A DNA stretch of 10,783 nt from Actinomycetota bacterium (GTDB lineage Bacteria; Actinomycetota; Actinomycetes; Mycobacteriales; Micromonosporaceae): NCBI GenBank assembly GCA_005885115.1, contig VAXX01000442.1, forward strand, positions 1 to 10,783, read 5' to 3'. The notes beneath the pieces are model-generated. The model was not told where the DNA came from. It worked only from the letters and a program-made list of their open reading frames with translations, and did not search any database. Made by a program: the position numbers and the translations under genes. Each line of letters starts with the position of its first letter. The stretch's first letter is position 1. Positions 1 to 6,943 of the stretch are shown here, piece by piece.

Positions 1-650
1 CGCTCCTCGGACTGGTACTCCTTGGCCTGTGAGATGGCCGCGGCCGCACGCATCTCGTAACTGAGCGCCGAGTCGCCGGCGAGCTGGGACGAGGAGTCAC
101 GGATGGCCAGCAGGCTGGAGATCAGGTTGCCGTAGCGGAAGGTCGCGGTGCTCGGGATGATCTGGCTGCCGCCGTTGACGAGCTGCTGGCGCAGGGTGGG
201 CAGCGAGCCGAGCTGGTCGTCGATCGAGGACAGCAGCGCCCGGAAGCTGGGTGGCAACAGGCCGGTCAGCGCCGCGCGGTGGGTGGTGTAGTCCTTGCTC
301 GCCCCGTCGCTGGCTTTGAACAGCCCGTTGTACGTGGCGGTCGCGGTCTTCTGGGTGTCCCCGTCCTTGGCGGTCAGCACCATGATCGCGGCGGCCCGCT
401 CGTCCTGCAGGTCGTGGACGAGCAGTCCGGCGTCCCCGGACAGCCCGGCCAGGATCCGCGCCCGGTCGGCGTCGTGCGCCGTACTGATGTTCGTAGCCAG
501 CGCACCGAACCCGACCACGACCGTGGCCAGCGTCGGTACGAGCATGATGAGGCCGAGCTTGAACCCGATTGACCGGTCTCTGAGGTAGCCGACCAGCCCA
601 CGCATCGCCGAGAGGCCGGGGGCTCCGCCCGTCGTTGGCCGCTTGCTCAC
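1..650 (-). CDS. Sensor histidine kinase with nitrate/nitrite-sensing (NIT) domain, N-terminal part (cut by window edge)
   Basis: The visible 216 residues are the N-terminus of a membrane sensor. A short basic cytoplasmic stretch is followed by a hydrophobic segment at about residues 30-52 (GFKLGLIMLVPTLATVVVGF) and then a mostly helical extracytoplasmic region containing LQDERAAA at 81-88, the hallmark opening of NIT sensor domains. In actinomycetes this arrangement normally continues into a second membrane helix, HAMP and a histidine kinase-type ATPase; those parts lie beyond the left edge and are inferred. I chose the GTG at 650 because AAGGGG (659-664, minus strand) sits 8 nt upstream. 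The ATG at 605, 15 codons later, is the alternative. Many actinobacterial NIT kinases head 'conservon' operons (kinase, roadblock, DUF742, GTPase), which could be tested just outside this window. The ligand is unknown; NIT does not prove nitrate sensing. Confidence 0.85.
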   Translation of the reverse strand, partial: MSKRPTTGGAPGLSAMRGLVGYLRDRSIGFKLGLIMLVPTLATVVVGFGALATNISTAHDADRARILAGLSGDAGLLVHDLQDERAAAIMVLTAKDGDTQKTATATYNGLFKASDGASKDYTTHRAALTGLLPPSFRALLSSIDDQLGSLPTLRQQLVNGGSQIIPSTATFRYGNLISSLLAIRDSSSQLAGDSALSYEMRAAAAISQAKEYQSEE

Positions 651-700
651 CTCTCCCGCCCCTTCGCGCTGGCGCCCCATGATCGGTAGGCACCTTCACG

Positions 701-724
701 GGGCCGACCCGGACGGGTCGGACC
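701..724. promoter_or_regulatory. 24-bp inverted repeat upstream of NIT kinase
   Basis: CCGACCC (704-710) and GGGTCGG (715-721) form a perfect 7-bp dyad around GGAC. After one mismatch the flanks match again (GG at 701-702, CC at 723-724), so 20 of 24 positions are symmetric. It lies about 50 bp upstream of the kinase start. It could be an operator or a leader-RNA hairpin; there is no T-tract on the minus-strand side, so an intrinsic terminator is less likely. The function is inferred. Confidence 0.4.
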
Positions 725-819
725 TTCGAGATTCCACCATGTTGCGTAAGAAAGAGAAAGCCCAGCCGGTTGGTGATCAGACCGTTGGGCTACGAATCCG
801 GTCGTTCCGCCGTCGTTTC

Positions 820-885
820 GCCGTTCCGAGCTACTCATAGTGACCAACTGACATATCTGAAAGTGGTACATAGCTCATTGAATCG
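820..885 (-). promoter_or_regulatory. Possible promoter region of NIT kinase gene
   Basis: This is the most AT-rich patch of the window and lies upstream of a leftward gene. On the minus strand there are weak sigma70-like hexamers, such as TTTCAG followed 17 nt later by TATGAG. The match to consensus is poor, and only the AT-richness and position support the call. It would give a leader of about 180-190 nt containing the 701-724 repeat. Confidence 0.25.
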
Positions 886-947
886 GCCTGCCCGGGAGGT
901 CTTGGGGGTCCGTCTGCGGGTATCGCCAGAAAGTCTGCCACGGGCGA

Positions 948-967
948 CGACCGGTTGAGCCCGGTCG
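948..967 (-). terminator. Hairpin just after adenosine deaminase stop, candidate terminator
   Basis: On the minus strand CGACCGG, a 6-nt loop and CCGGTCG make a perfect 7-bp stem beginning 12 nt beyond the stop codon of the adenosine deaminase gene. No immediate T-run follows; the nearest T-rich stretch (CTTTCT) lies about 15 nt further on. It may be a weak or factor-assisted terminator, or an RNA-stabilising hairpin. Confidence 0.4.
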
Positions 968-978
968 AACGGCGGGAA

Positions 979-2037
979 TCAGCCGAGCAACTTCGCGTAC
1001 GCCGGTTTGATGACGTCGTTGATGAGGACGAGCCGCTCGTCGAAGGGGATGAATGCGCTTTTCATCGCGTTAACCGTGAACCATTGCAATTCCGACCATC
1101 CGTACCCGAACGCGTCCACCAGCAGGGCCAGCTCGCGCGACATCGACGTACCACCCATCAACCGGTTGTCGGTGTTGACGGTGACCCGGAAGCGCAGGTC
1201 CCGCAGCAGCCCGATCGGGTGTTCGGCGATCGAGGCCGCGGCCCCGGTCTGCACGTTGGACGACGGACACAGCTCCAGCGGTATCCGCTTGTCCCGTACG
1301 TACGCCGCGAGCCGACCGAGCTTCCCGTCCCCACTGATGTCGTCGACGATCCGTACCCCGTGCCCCAGCCGGTCCGCACCGCACCACTGCAACGCCTGCC
1401 AGATGCTGCGCAGCCCGAACGCCTCGCCGGCGTGGATGGTGAAGTGGAAGTTCTCCCGTTGCAGGTACTCGAAGGCGTCCAGGTGCCGGGTGGGCGGGTA
1501 GCCGGCCTCGGCGCCGGCGATGTCGAAGCCGACCACGCCGAGGTCGCGGAAGCGTACGGCCAGCTCCGCGATCTCCATCGAGCGGGCCGCGTGCCGCATC
1601 GCGGTGAGCAGGGTACCGACCCGGATCGGGGCACCGTCGGCGGCCGCGTCGGCGAACCCGGCGAGCACCGCCTCCACCACCTCGGCCAGGGTCAGGCCGC
1701 CCTGCAGGTGCTGCTCGGGGGCGAAGCGCACCTCGGCGTACACCACGCCGTCGGCGGCCAGGTCCACCGCACACTCGTACGCGACCCGGCGAAGCGCCTC
1801 CGGGGTCTGCATCACCGCGACCGTATGCGCGAACGTCTCCAGGTACCGCTCCAGCGACCCGGAATCGGCCGCCCGCCGGAACCAGTCCGCGAGCGCGTCC
1901 GGGTCCGCCGCCGGCAGCTCGTGCCCGACCCGCGCCGCCAGCTCGACGATCGTCGCGGGCCGCAGCCCGCCGTCGAGGTGGTCGTGGAGCAGCGCCTTCG
2001 GCGCCTTGACGATTTCGTCGTACGTCGGTGCGACCAT
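979..2037 (-). CDS. add: Adenosine deaminase
   Basis: Cytosolic zinc enzyme of purine salvage that hydrolyses adenosine or deoxyadenosine to inosine or deoxyinosine plus ammonia. The 352-residue protein has the full metal-dependent TIM-barrel motif set: H18 and H20 in HDHLDGG (zinc ligands), HAGE at 202-205 (zinc His plus catalytic Glu), H226 in GHGVRI, and D290 in NTDNR. The Asn after D290 replaces the second Asp of the mammalian motif, but from memory this is the usual form in actinobacteria. Length is normal and I see no damage. The start is the ATG at 2037, which gives the family-like N-terminus [21 protein letters not shown] 9 nt upstream is in frame but less likely. It runs in the same direction as the nucleoside operon to the right but is separated from it by two plus-strand genes, so it probably has its own promoter. 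Confidence 0.95.
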   Translation of the reverse strand: MVAPTYDEIVKAPKALLHDHLDGGLRPATIVELAARVGHELPAADPDALADWFRRAADSGSLERYLETFAHTVAVMQTPEALRRVAYECAVDLAADGVVYAEVRFAPEQHLQGGLTLAEVVEAVLAGFADAAADGAPIRVGTLLTAMRHAARSMEIAELAVRFRDLGVVGFDIAGAEAGYPPTRHLDAFEYLQRENFHFTIHAGEAFGLRSIWQALQWCGADRLGHGVRIVDDISGDGKLGRLAAYVRDKRIPLELCPSSNVQTGAAASIAEHPIGLLRDLRFRVTVNTDNRLMGGTSMSRELALLVDAFGYGWSELQWFTVNAMKSAFIPFDERLVLINDVIKPAYAKLLG

Positions 2038-2065
2038 GGCACCCAACCCTAAACGGGGAGGGTGG
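2038..2065. promoter_or_regulatory. 28-bp divergent start region, add / rlmA-like
   Basis: Only 28 bp separate the ATG of adenosine deaminase (2037, minus) from the ATG of the methyltransferase (2066, plus). The segment carries a plus-strand Shine-Dalgarno GGGGAGGG at 2055-2062, whose GGAGG core is only 4 nt from the ATG, and a weaker AGGG for the minus-strand gene. There is no room for two ordinary promoters, so each must lie at least partly inside the opposing coding sequence. Confidence 0.5.
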
Positions 2066-2899
2066 ATGCTCGCTTCGCTAATCGCCGCACTGCGCTGTCC
2101 GGTCTGCCGGGAAGGACTCGGCCAGGCCGGTGGGGCGCTGCGCTGTCCGCGGGGGCACAGCTTCGATCAGGCCCGCCAGGGGTACGTGCACCTCGCGGCC
2201 ACGCCGGTGACCCACCCCGGGGACAGCGCGCAGATGGTGGCGGCGCGCGCGGAGTTCCTCGCGGCGGGGCACTACGCGTTCCTCGCCGAGGCGCTCGTCG
2301 CCTCGGCACCGGAGGCGGGACTGGTCCTCGACGTCGGCGCCGGGACCGGGTACTACCTGGGCGCGGTGCTGGATGCGCGGCCCGACGCGGTCGGGCTGGC
2401 CGTCGACGTGTCCAAACCGGCGCTGCGGCGGGCCGCGCGGGCCCATCCGCGGGCCGGCGCGATCCTCGCCGACGCCTGGGGGGAGCTGCCGGTGGCGGAC
2501 GGCGGAGTGGACGTACTGCTGAATGTGTTCGCGCCGCGCAACGGCCCGGAGTTCGCCCGGGTGCTCGCGCCCGACGGCGCCCTGCTCGTCGCGGCGCCGA
2601 CCGCGGACCACCTGGCCGAGCTGGTCGATGCCCTGGACCTGTTGCGGGTCGACCCGGCCAAGGAGGAACGGGTGGCGGCGGCGCTGGCGCCGTGGTTTGT
2701 CGAGAAGTCCTCGGCCGTGCTCGAGCGGGTGCTGGCGCTGTCCCACCGGGAGGTCACCACGCTGGTCGGGATGGGGCCCAGTGCCTGGCACACGGCGCCG
2801 GAGGTGCTGGCCGGCCGGGTCGCGCGGCTGCCCGAACCGGTCCGGGTGAGCGCCCGGATCCGGGTCTCCCGTTATTCACAGGTGGCGCTGCGATGCTGA
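2066..2899 (+). CDS. 23S rRNA (guanine-N1)-methyltransferase, RlmA/TlrB family
   Basis: The 277-residue protein shows the RlmA architecture. An N-terminal zinc finger uses C11, C14, C27 and H31 (CPVC ... CPRGH) and is followed by [11 protein letters not shown] and a class I SAM-dependent methyltransferase fold, with motif I LDVGAGTG at 88-95, acidic D114 at the end of strand 2, and the family signature NVFAPRN at 153-159. RlmA-type enzymes methylate N1 of a guanine in helix 35 of 23S rRNA (G745 for RlmA-I, G748 for RlmA-II/TlrB) using SAM. TlrB of a tylosin producer gives macrolide resistance, but most actinomycete homologues are ordinary housekeeping copies. The sequence does not tell me which guanine is modified. 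Start chosen from the GGAGG at 2057-2061 and the finger position. The next gene begins 90 bp downstream on the same strand. Confidence 0.9.
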   Translation: MLASLIAALRCPVCREGLGQAGGALRCPRGHSFDQARQGYVHLAATPVTHPGDSAQMVAARAEFLAAGHYAFLAEALVASAPEAGLVLDVGAGTGYYLGAVLDARPDAVGLAVDVSKPALRRAARAHPRAGAILADAWGELPVADGGVDVLLNVFAPRNGPEFARVLAPDGALLVAAPTADHLAELVDALDLLRVDPAKEERVAAALAPWFVEKSSAVLERVLALSHREVTTLVGMGPSAWHTAPEVLAGRVARLPEPVRVSARIRVSRYSQVALRC

Positions 2900-2975
2900 G
2901 TTCGGGGTGGGATCCGGGAGGAACCTGATAGCGCGTCAGGGCTCCGGCCCGGGATGCTGCGGGGGACACGGACGA

Positions 2976-2981
2976 GGGAGG
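2976..2981 (+). promoter_or_regulatory. Ribosome binding site deciding the MMPL start
   Basis: GGGAGG lies 8 nt upstream of ATG 2990. The upstream in-frame ATG at 2954 is preceded by GGCCCGGG with no such site, so 2990 is preferred. Confidence 0.6.
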
Positions 2982-2989
2982 CGGCCGCG

Positions 2990-5138
2990 ATGGCCGAGGG
3001 GTTGATCGCGCGGGTGGGCCGGTGGTGCTTCCGGCGCCGCTGGTGGGTGCTCGCACTGTGGCTGCTCGCGGTCACCGCCGGTGGCCTGTCGGCCGGTCCG
3101 GTGTTCAACGGGTTGACCAGCGGTGGGGGGCCGAGCAGCCTGGAGTCGGTACAGGCCAACACCGTGCTGCTGGACAACAGCGGCCAGCGCGGCACGGTGA
3201 TCGGGGTGGTGGACGGGATCGACCCGACGGCCGGGCCGGTACGCGACGCGGTGCGCTCGGCCGCCGCCGACCTCATGGCGGTCCCGGGCGTGGTCGGGGT
3301 GGTCACCCCGTACAGTGACGGGCTGCCACGGCAGCGTAGGGCCGCCCAGGTGGCCCGGGACGGGCACGCGCTGGCCGTCACCGTCCAGCTCGGCAGGCTG
3401 GACAAGACCCACCGGCACGACACCTCGGCCAAGATCACCGATCGGCTGCACCGGCTCGCCACGAACCTGGTGTCGGCCGGTCAGCCCGGAGCCACCGTAC
3501 GGGTCGGCGGGAGCGCCGCGCTCAACCAGCAGGCCAACGACGCGGTCCAGCACGACCTCGGCAGCGCCGAGGAGTACTCGCTACCGATCACCCTGGTCAT
3601 CCTCGTGTTCGTGTTCGGCGGGCTGGTCGCGGACCGTGGTCACCCTGCTGGCCCTCGGGCTGTCCATCGACTACGGGCTGCTGCTGGTCGGGCGGTACCG
3701 GGAGGAGCTGGGCCGCGGGTACGAGCCGGTCGTGGCGATCGCCCGGGCCTGGGCGACGGCTGGACGTACCATCCTGTTCAGCGCCCTGACCGTGGCCGCG
3801 GCCATGTGCGGCCTGCTGATGTTCGGCATCCCGGGGCTGTCCGCGCTCGGCGCCGCCGGGGTGTCGATCGCGCTGGTCGCGATGCTCGTCTCGCTCACCT
3901 TCACCGCGGCCCTGATCGGCCTGGCTCGGCGCCGGATCCGCCCGTCGAAGCGGGCCGCCCGGCGGATCGCGCGGTACGGCGACGCGGCCGAGTCCGGCTT
4001 CTTCGCGGGGCTCGCCCGGATCGTCCAGCGCCGGCCGCTGGTCACCTTCGTGGTGACCGGTGCCGCCCTGCTCGGCGCCGGTGCCCCGCTGCTGTCCACC
4101 GCGATGCACCTGGACGACATCAACAGCCTGCCCCGGTCGCTGGAGGCGGTCGGCGTCGCGCACGAGCTGGCCGACCGGTTCGGGGTGGCCCCGGTGCCGG
4201 CGGTGACCGTCGTCGCGCGTACCGACGCGGCGAGCCTGGACGCCTGGGCGGCCCGCTGGCGGGGTACGCCGGGGGTGACCCGGGTCGGGTCGGCGAAGCA
4301 GGTCGCGTCCGGACTGTCCACTGTGGACATCGATGTCGCCGGGGATCCGGAGGGGACCGGCGCGCGGGCGCTGGTCGACCGGGTACGCGCGGACCGGCCC
4401 ACCGGCGGTCAGTCCTGGGTAACCGGGGATGCCGCGCTGCTCGGTGACCTGCTCGGACTGATCGTCAGCCGGCTGCCCTGGGCGGTCGGGATCACCGTAC
4501 TGGCCATGACCGTCCTGCTGTTCGCGATGACCGGGTCGCTGGTCGTACCGGTCAAGGCCGTCGCGATGAACGTGGTGTCCCTCGGTGCCACGTTCGGGGT
4601 GATGAGCGCGGTCTTCGAGCACGGCTTCCTGGCCGGACCGCTCGGGATGATCACGGTAGCGGGGCTGAACCCGTTCGTCACCGTGATCATCTTCGCGTTC
4701 GCGTTCGGGCTGTCGATGGACTACGAGGTCTTCCTGCTCGCCCGGATCAAGGAGTACGCCGACCGGGGTCTGTCCACCGACCACGCGGTACGCCGGGGCC
4801 TGCAGAACTCGGGGCGGATCATCACGTCCGCCGCGCTGCTCATGGTCGTCGTGTTCGGGGCGTTCGCGTTCGCCCGTACCGGCACCGTCCAGCAGGTCGG
4901 GCTCGGACTGGCGGTCGCCGTGGCGGTGGACGCGACGATCGTGCGCTGCGTCCTCGTACCGGCGACGATGACGCTGCTCGGCCGGTGGAACTGGTGGGCA
5001 CCGGCCCCGCTGCGCCGGCTGCACGAGCGGGTCGGGCTGCGCGAGGCGCCGCTGGCCGCCGACCCGGTGGCCCCGGTCCCGGTCCCACGCGCCGGGATCG
5101 ACGAGCCGGCGGCGAACCGGGAGCCGGTGCTGCGCTGA
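2990..5138 (+). pseudogene. MMPL/RND-family membrane transporter, broken by internal deletion and frameshift
   Basis: The two halves are in different frames. Frame one (from ATG 2990) gives TM1 (about residues 19-35), the first extracytoplasmic domain and TM2 (LPITLVILVFVFGGLVA, residues 198-214). At about 3630-3635 the homology jumps to another frame, starting at TVVTLLALGLSIDYGLLL, and continues to the stop at 5138, including the second GLSMDYEVFLL motif (about 4708-4740). Intact family members have roughly 35-40 residues between these blocks, forming TM3; that DNA is missing and its loss shifts the frame. Read without correction, the first frame ends out of register at 4447. GLSIDYG and GLSMDYE carry the Asp thought to relay protons in this family, which exports lipids or drugs. 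Start: GGGAGG (2976-2981), 8 nt before ATG 2990; an in-frame ATG at 2954 lacks such a site. A sequencing or assembly error is possible. Confidence 0.85.
4315..4329. repeat. Palindrome GTCCAC-T-GTGGAC, copy 1
   Basis: TGTCCACTGTGGACA is a perfect 15-bp inverted repeat with a single central base, inside the second half of the MMPL gene where it encodes Leu-Ser-Thr-Val-Asp. The same 13-bp core recurs at 7216-7228, and a one-base centre variant at 7195-7207. Confidence 0.7.
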
Positions 5139-5151
5139 CCGGGGGGTTACG

Positions 5152-5195
5152 GGCTGGCCGGGCGATACGGGGGTTCGCCCGGCCGGCCACTTTTT
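5152..5195 (+). terminator. Strong intrinsic terminator after the MMPL gene
   Basis: A 13-bp GC stem pairs 5152-5164 with 5176-5188 (one G-U wobble) across an 11-nt loop, followed after AC by TTTTTC. It starts 14 nt beyond the MMPL stop. On the minus strand no T-tract follows the stem, so it is optimised for plus-strand transcripts, though the hairpin might also affect readthrough from the DUF4272 gene facing it. Confidence 0.9.
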
Positions 5196-5246
5196 CTCGG
5201 GCGCGGCGGGGCGTCGGCCGGCGGCAGCGGGTCACGGTGCGGCCGC

Positions 5247-5927
5247 TCAGGTGGAGAGGTCGACCTCCTCCCAACCGGGTGGCGGTTCGTGGAACGGGCC
5301 GGACAGGGTGGCCGCCCACTCCAACGCCCAGCGGCGCTGGCCGATCGCATTGGAGTCGATCATGCCGGGCAGCGGCAGCCCGAGCCGCTCCGCCTCCAGG
5401 TACGCCCAGTCCAGGCAGTAGTACAGGTCGAGCTGGACGGCCGCTTCCCGGGGGTCGCGGGGCGCGCCCAGCACCCGGGCCTGCCACGCCACGTACGGTT
5501 CCCCGCCGGGCAGGTCCGGGAACAGCTCCGCGACGTTCTTGATCCCGGGCATCGCCGGGTCGAGCCACTTGATCATGGAAAGTAGCCAGGCCAGCGCTGC
5601 CAACGCCTCGGTATGCAGGGCGAATGAGCGTACGTCCCCCTCGCCCGAGGCCACGAAGTGCCACTCCGGCTGGGTCAGCCGGTCCATCAGGTGCGCGTCG
5701 AGCAGCCAGCCCATCGCCAGTTGCGACGGCATCCCGAAGGCCCGGGCCAGCACCACGTTGAGTACGGCGGCCCGACCCTCCAGCACCTCACGCGGGCGCA
5801 GCTCCACCTCGTCACCGGGCTCCCAGACCAGCGGAAAGTTCTCCGGTGGCATGGGTAGGCGCAGTCGGTAGAGCTGTTCCAGGTTGTGCGCCCGGATCGC
5901 GACCGGGTCGGGTGCCGGTACGCGCAC
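5247..5927 (-). CDS. DUF4272 domain-containing protein
   Basis: A 226-residue soluble protein without a signal peptide or membrane helices. I recognise it as the actinobacterial DUF4272 type from the N-terminus (VPAPDPVAIRAHNLEQLYRL), the segment ENFPLVWEPGDEVELRPREV, the alpha-helical core with GMPSQLAMGWLLDAHL, and the HTEALAALAWLL stretch. The function of the family is unknown. It starts with GTG and has no Shine-Dalgarno. Immediately upstream a 10-codon open frame (5931-5963) ends with a stop 3 nt before this GTG, so translation may depend on reinitiation. It lies 45 nt after azlD on the same strand and may be the last gene of that operon. It converges with the MMPL gene, with 108 nt between them. 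Confidence 0.75.
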   Translation of the reverse strand: MRVPAPDPVAIRAHNLEQLYRLRLPMPPENFPLVWEPGDEVELRPREVLEGRAAVLNVVLARAFGMPSQLAMGWLLDAHLMDRLTQPEWHFVASGEGDVRSFALHTEALAALAWLLSMIKWLDPAMPGIKNVAELFPDLPGGEPYVAWQARVLGAPRDPREAAVQLDLYYCLDWAYLEAERLGLPLPGMIDSNAIGQRRWALEWAATLSGPFHEPPPGWEEVDLST

Positions 5928-5930
5928 GGT

Positions 5931-5963
5931 CAGTCGATGAGCTGGTCGATCGGCATGGCCATG
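5931..5963 (-). CDS. Possible 10-codon leader ORF before DUF4272 gene
   Basis: ATG at 5963 opens a frame encoding MAMPIDQLID and ends in TGA just before the GTG start of the DUF4272 gene, leaving CC plus one base of overlap-free spacing. There is no clear ribosome site for either start. It is too short to judge by codon use; the only support is its position in the 45-nt gap after azlD. Confidence 0.2.
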
Positions 5964-5972
5964 ACTTGCACA

Positions 5973-6278
5973 CTAGTTGAGAACGCGGATCAGCGCGGCG
6001 GTCCCGGCCGCGACCGCGACCACCACGATGAACGGCGCGCGCAGCAGCAGGGCGACCGCACCGGCGGCGACCCCGGCCAGCCGGGCGTCGATGACCAGCC
6101 GGGAGCCGGAGGATACGGTCTGGAGCGCGGTCAGCGCGGCGAGCAGGGCGATCGGCAGGAGTGCGGCGATATGGCGCACCCGGGGCCGCTCCAGTACCCG
6201 GGCGGGTAGCGACAGCCCGGCGAGTTTGGCCAGGTAGCAGGCGAGGGTACCGAGCCCGACCGCGAGCCAGATCGTCAC
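5973..6278 (-). CDS. azlD: AzlD family branched-chain amino acid transport subunit
   Basis: The 101-residue, very hydrophobic protein has about four membrane segments: TIWLAVGLGTLACYLAKL near the N-terminus, HIAALLPIALLAALTALQTV, a third after VIDARLAG, and RAPFIVVVAVAAGTAAL near the C-terminus. This size and pattern match AzlD, the small partner of AzlC in a proton-linked exporter of branched-chain amino acids and analogues. The GTG start at 6278 overlaps the azlC stop by 4 nt (GTGA), which strongly supports the start and implies translational coupling. The substrate is inferred from the family; related pairs export other amino acids. Confidence 0.85.
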   Translation of the reverse strand: MTIWLAVGLGTLACYLAKLAGLSLPARVLERPRVRHIAALLPIALLAALTALQTVSSGSRLVIDARLAGVAAGAVALLLRAPFIVVVAVAAGTAALIRVLN

Positions 6279-6943
6279 GGGGTACCGCGCAGGCCGACGG
6301 CAACGGCGACGAGTCCGGCCACGAGCACCGGTACGCCGGCCGGGACGACCGGTACGAGCAGCAGCGCGACCGCGACCGCGAGCGCGGCGACCAGCCACGG
6401 CTCCCGGCCCCGCAGCCGGGGCGCGAGCAGCGCCAGGAAGGCGGCCGGAGCGGCGGCGTCCAGCCCGAGCGCCCTGGGGTCGGGCAGCAACTGGGCACCG
6501 AGCGCGCCGGCGAGCGTACCGGCGCCCCACAGGACGTACACGGACAGCCCGGTGGCCCAGAAGGCGTACCGCGACGCCGCCGGCTCCGCCTGACCCAGCG
6601 CCATCGCCGTGGTCTCGTCGATGGTGAACTGCGCGGTCAGCAGCCGCCGCCAGCCGCGCGGCCGGCCCAGCAGCTCGGCGATCCGCAGGCCGTAGAAGGC
6701 GTTGCGGAAGCCGAGCAGCGCCGCGCTGCCCGACGCGGGGACCCAGCCGCCGCCCGCGCCGAGCGTCAGCACCAGCGCGAACTGCGAGCCGCCGGTGAAC
6801 ATCAGCAGGGACAGCGCGACGGTCTGCGGGACGCTCAGCCCGGCGGCGACCGACAGGGCGCCGAAGGACAGCGCGTACGCGCCGGTGGCCGCGCCGATCG
6901 CGAGCGCGTTGCGCAGGATCGGGCTGCGGTGCTCCGGGCTCAC
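6275..6943 (-). CDS. azlC: AzlC family ABC-independent amino acid exporter subunit
   Basis: The 222-residue integral membrane protein has the AzlC signatures: FGALSVAAGLSVPQTVALSLLMFTGGSQFA in the N-terminal third, FRNAFYGLRIAELL, and FTIDETTAMA, followed by several hydrophobic helices to the C-terminus. AzlC with AzlD exports branched-chain amino acids; in Bacillus it was found through azaleucine resistance. The GTG start at 6943 overlaps the thymidine phosphorylase stop by 4 nt (GTGA) and has only a weak ribosome site, so it is probably translated by coupling. Its place inside a nucleoside salvage operon is unusual: either the pair exports something produced there, or it simply shares the promoter. 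Confidence 0.9.
   Translation of the reverse strand: MSPEHRSPILRNALAIGAATGAYALSFGALSVAAGLSVPQTVALSLLMFTGGSQFALVLTLGAGGGWVPASGSAALLGFRNAFYGLRIAELLGRPRGWRRLLTAQFTIDETTAMALGQAEPAASRYAFWATGLSVYVLWGAGTLAGALGAQLLPDPRALGLDAAAPAAFLALLAPRLRGREPWLVAALAVAVALLLVPVVPAGVPVLVAGLVAVAVGLRGTP

Larger units (their letters stand above)
651..978. other. Non-coding gap between NIT kinase and adenosine deaminase
   Basis: No credible gene is seen in these 328 bases on either strand; the short open frames lack ribosome sites and actinomycete-like codon use. Both flanking genes run leftward, so the gap should hold the end of the adenosine deaminase transcript and the promoter of the kinase gene. It contains a hairpin next to the deaminase stop (948-967), a visibly AT-richer stretch (about 730-890) and a 24-bp inverted repeat (701-724). 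Confidence 0.7.

Noticed and set aside
820..875. Palindrome-like sequence in the AT-rich patch (ACCAACT ... AGTGGT)
   Set aside because: It needs a one-base bulge and has no clear axis, so it is not separable from chance.
2037..2046. TTG at 2046 as start of adenosine deaminase
   Set aside because: It adds only MGA before the ATG at 2037, lacks a ribosome site, and the ATG gives the family-like N-terminus.
955..2052. Long plus-strand open frame opposite adenosine deaminase
   Set aside because: It is the antisense of a certain gene, rich in Arg/Pro/Gly/Val as expected from GC-skewed third positions.
2924..2940. Small hairpin CCTGA ... TCAGG between the methyltransferase and MMPL genes as a terminator
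   Set aside because: Only 5 bp of stem and no T-tract; too weak to call.
2954..2989. ATG 2954 as MMPL start
   Set aside because: No ribosome site, and the extra 12 residues are unlike the family; ATG 2990 has GGGAGG at 8 nt.
3600..3660. Programmed ribosomal frameshift joining the two MMPL frames
   Set aside because: Shifting frame would not restore the missing TM3 residues, and no slippery heptamer or stimulatory structure is evident at 3625-3640.
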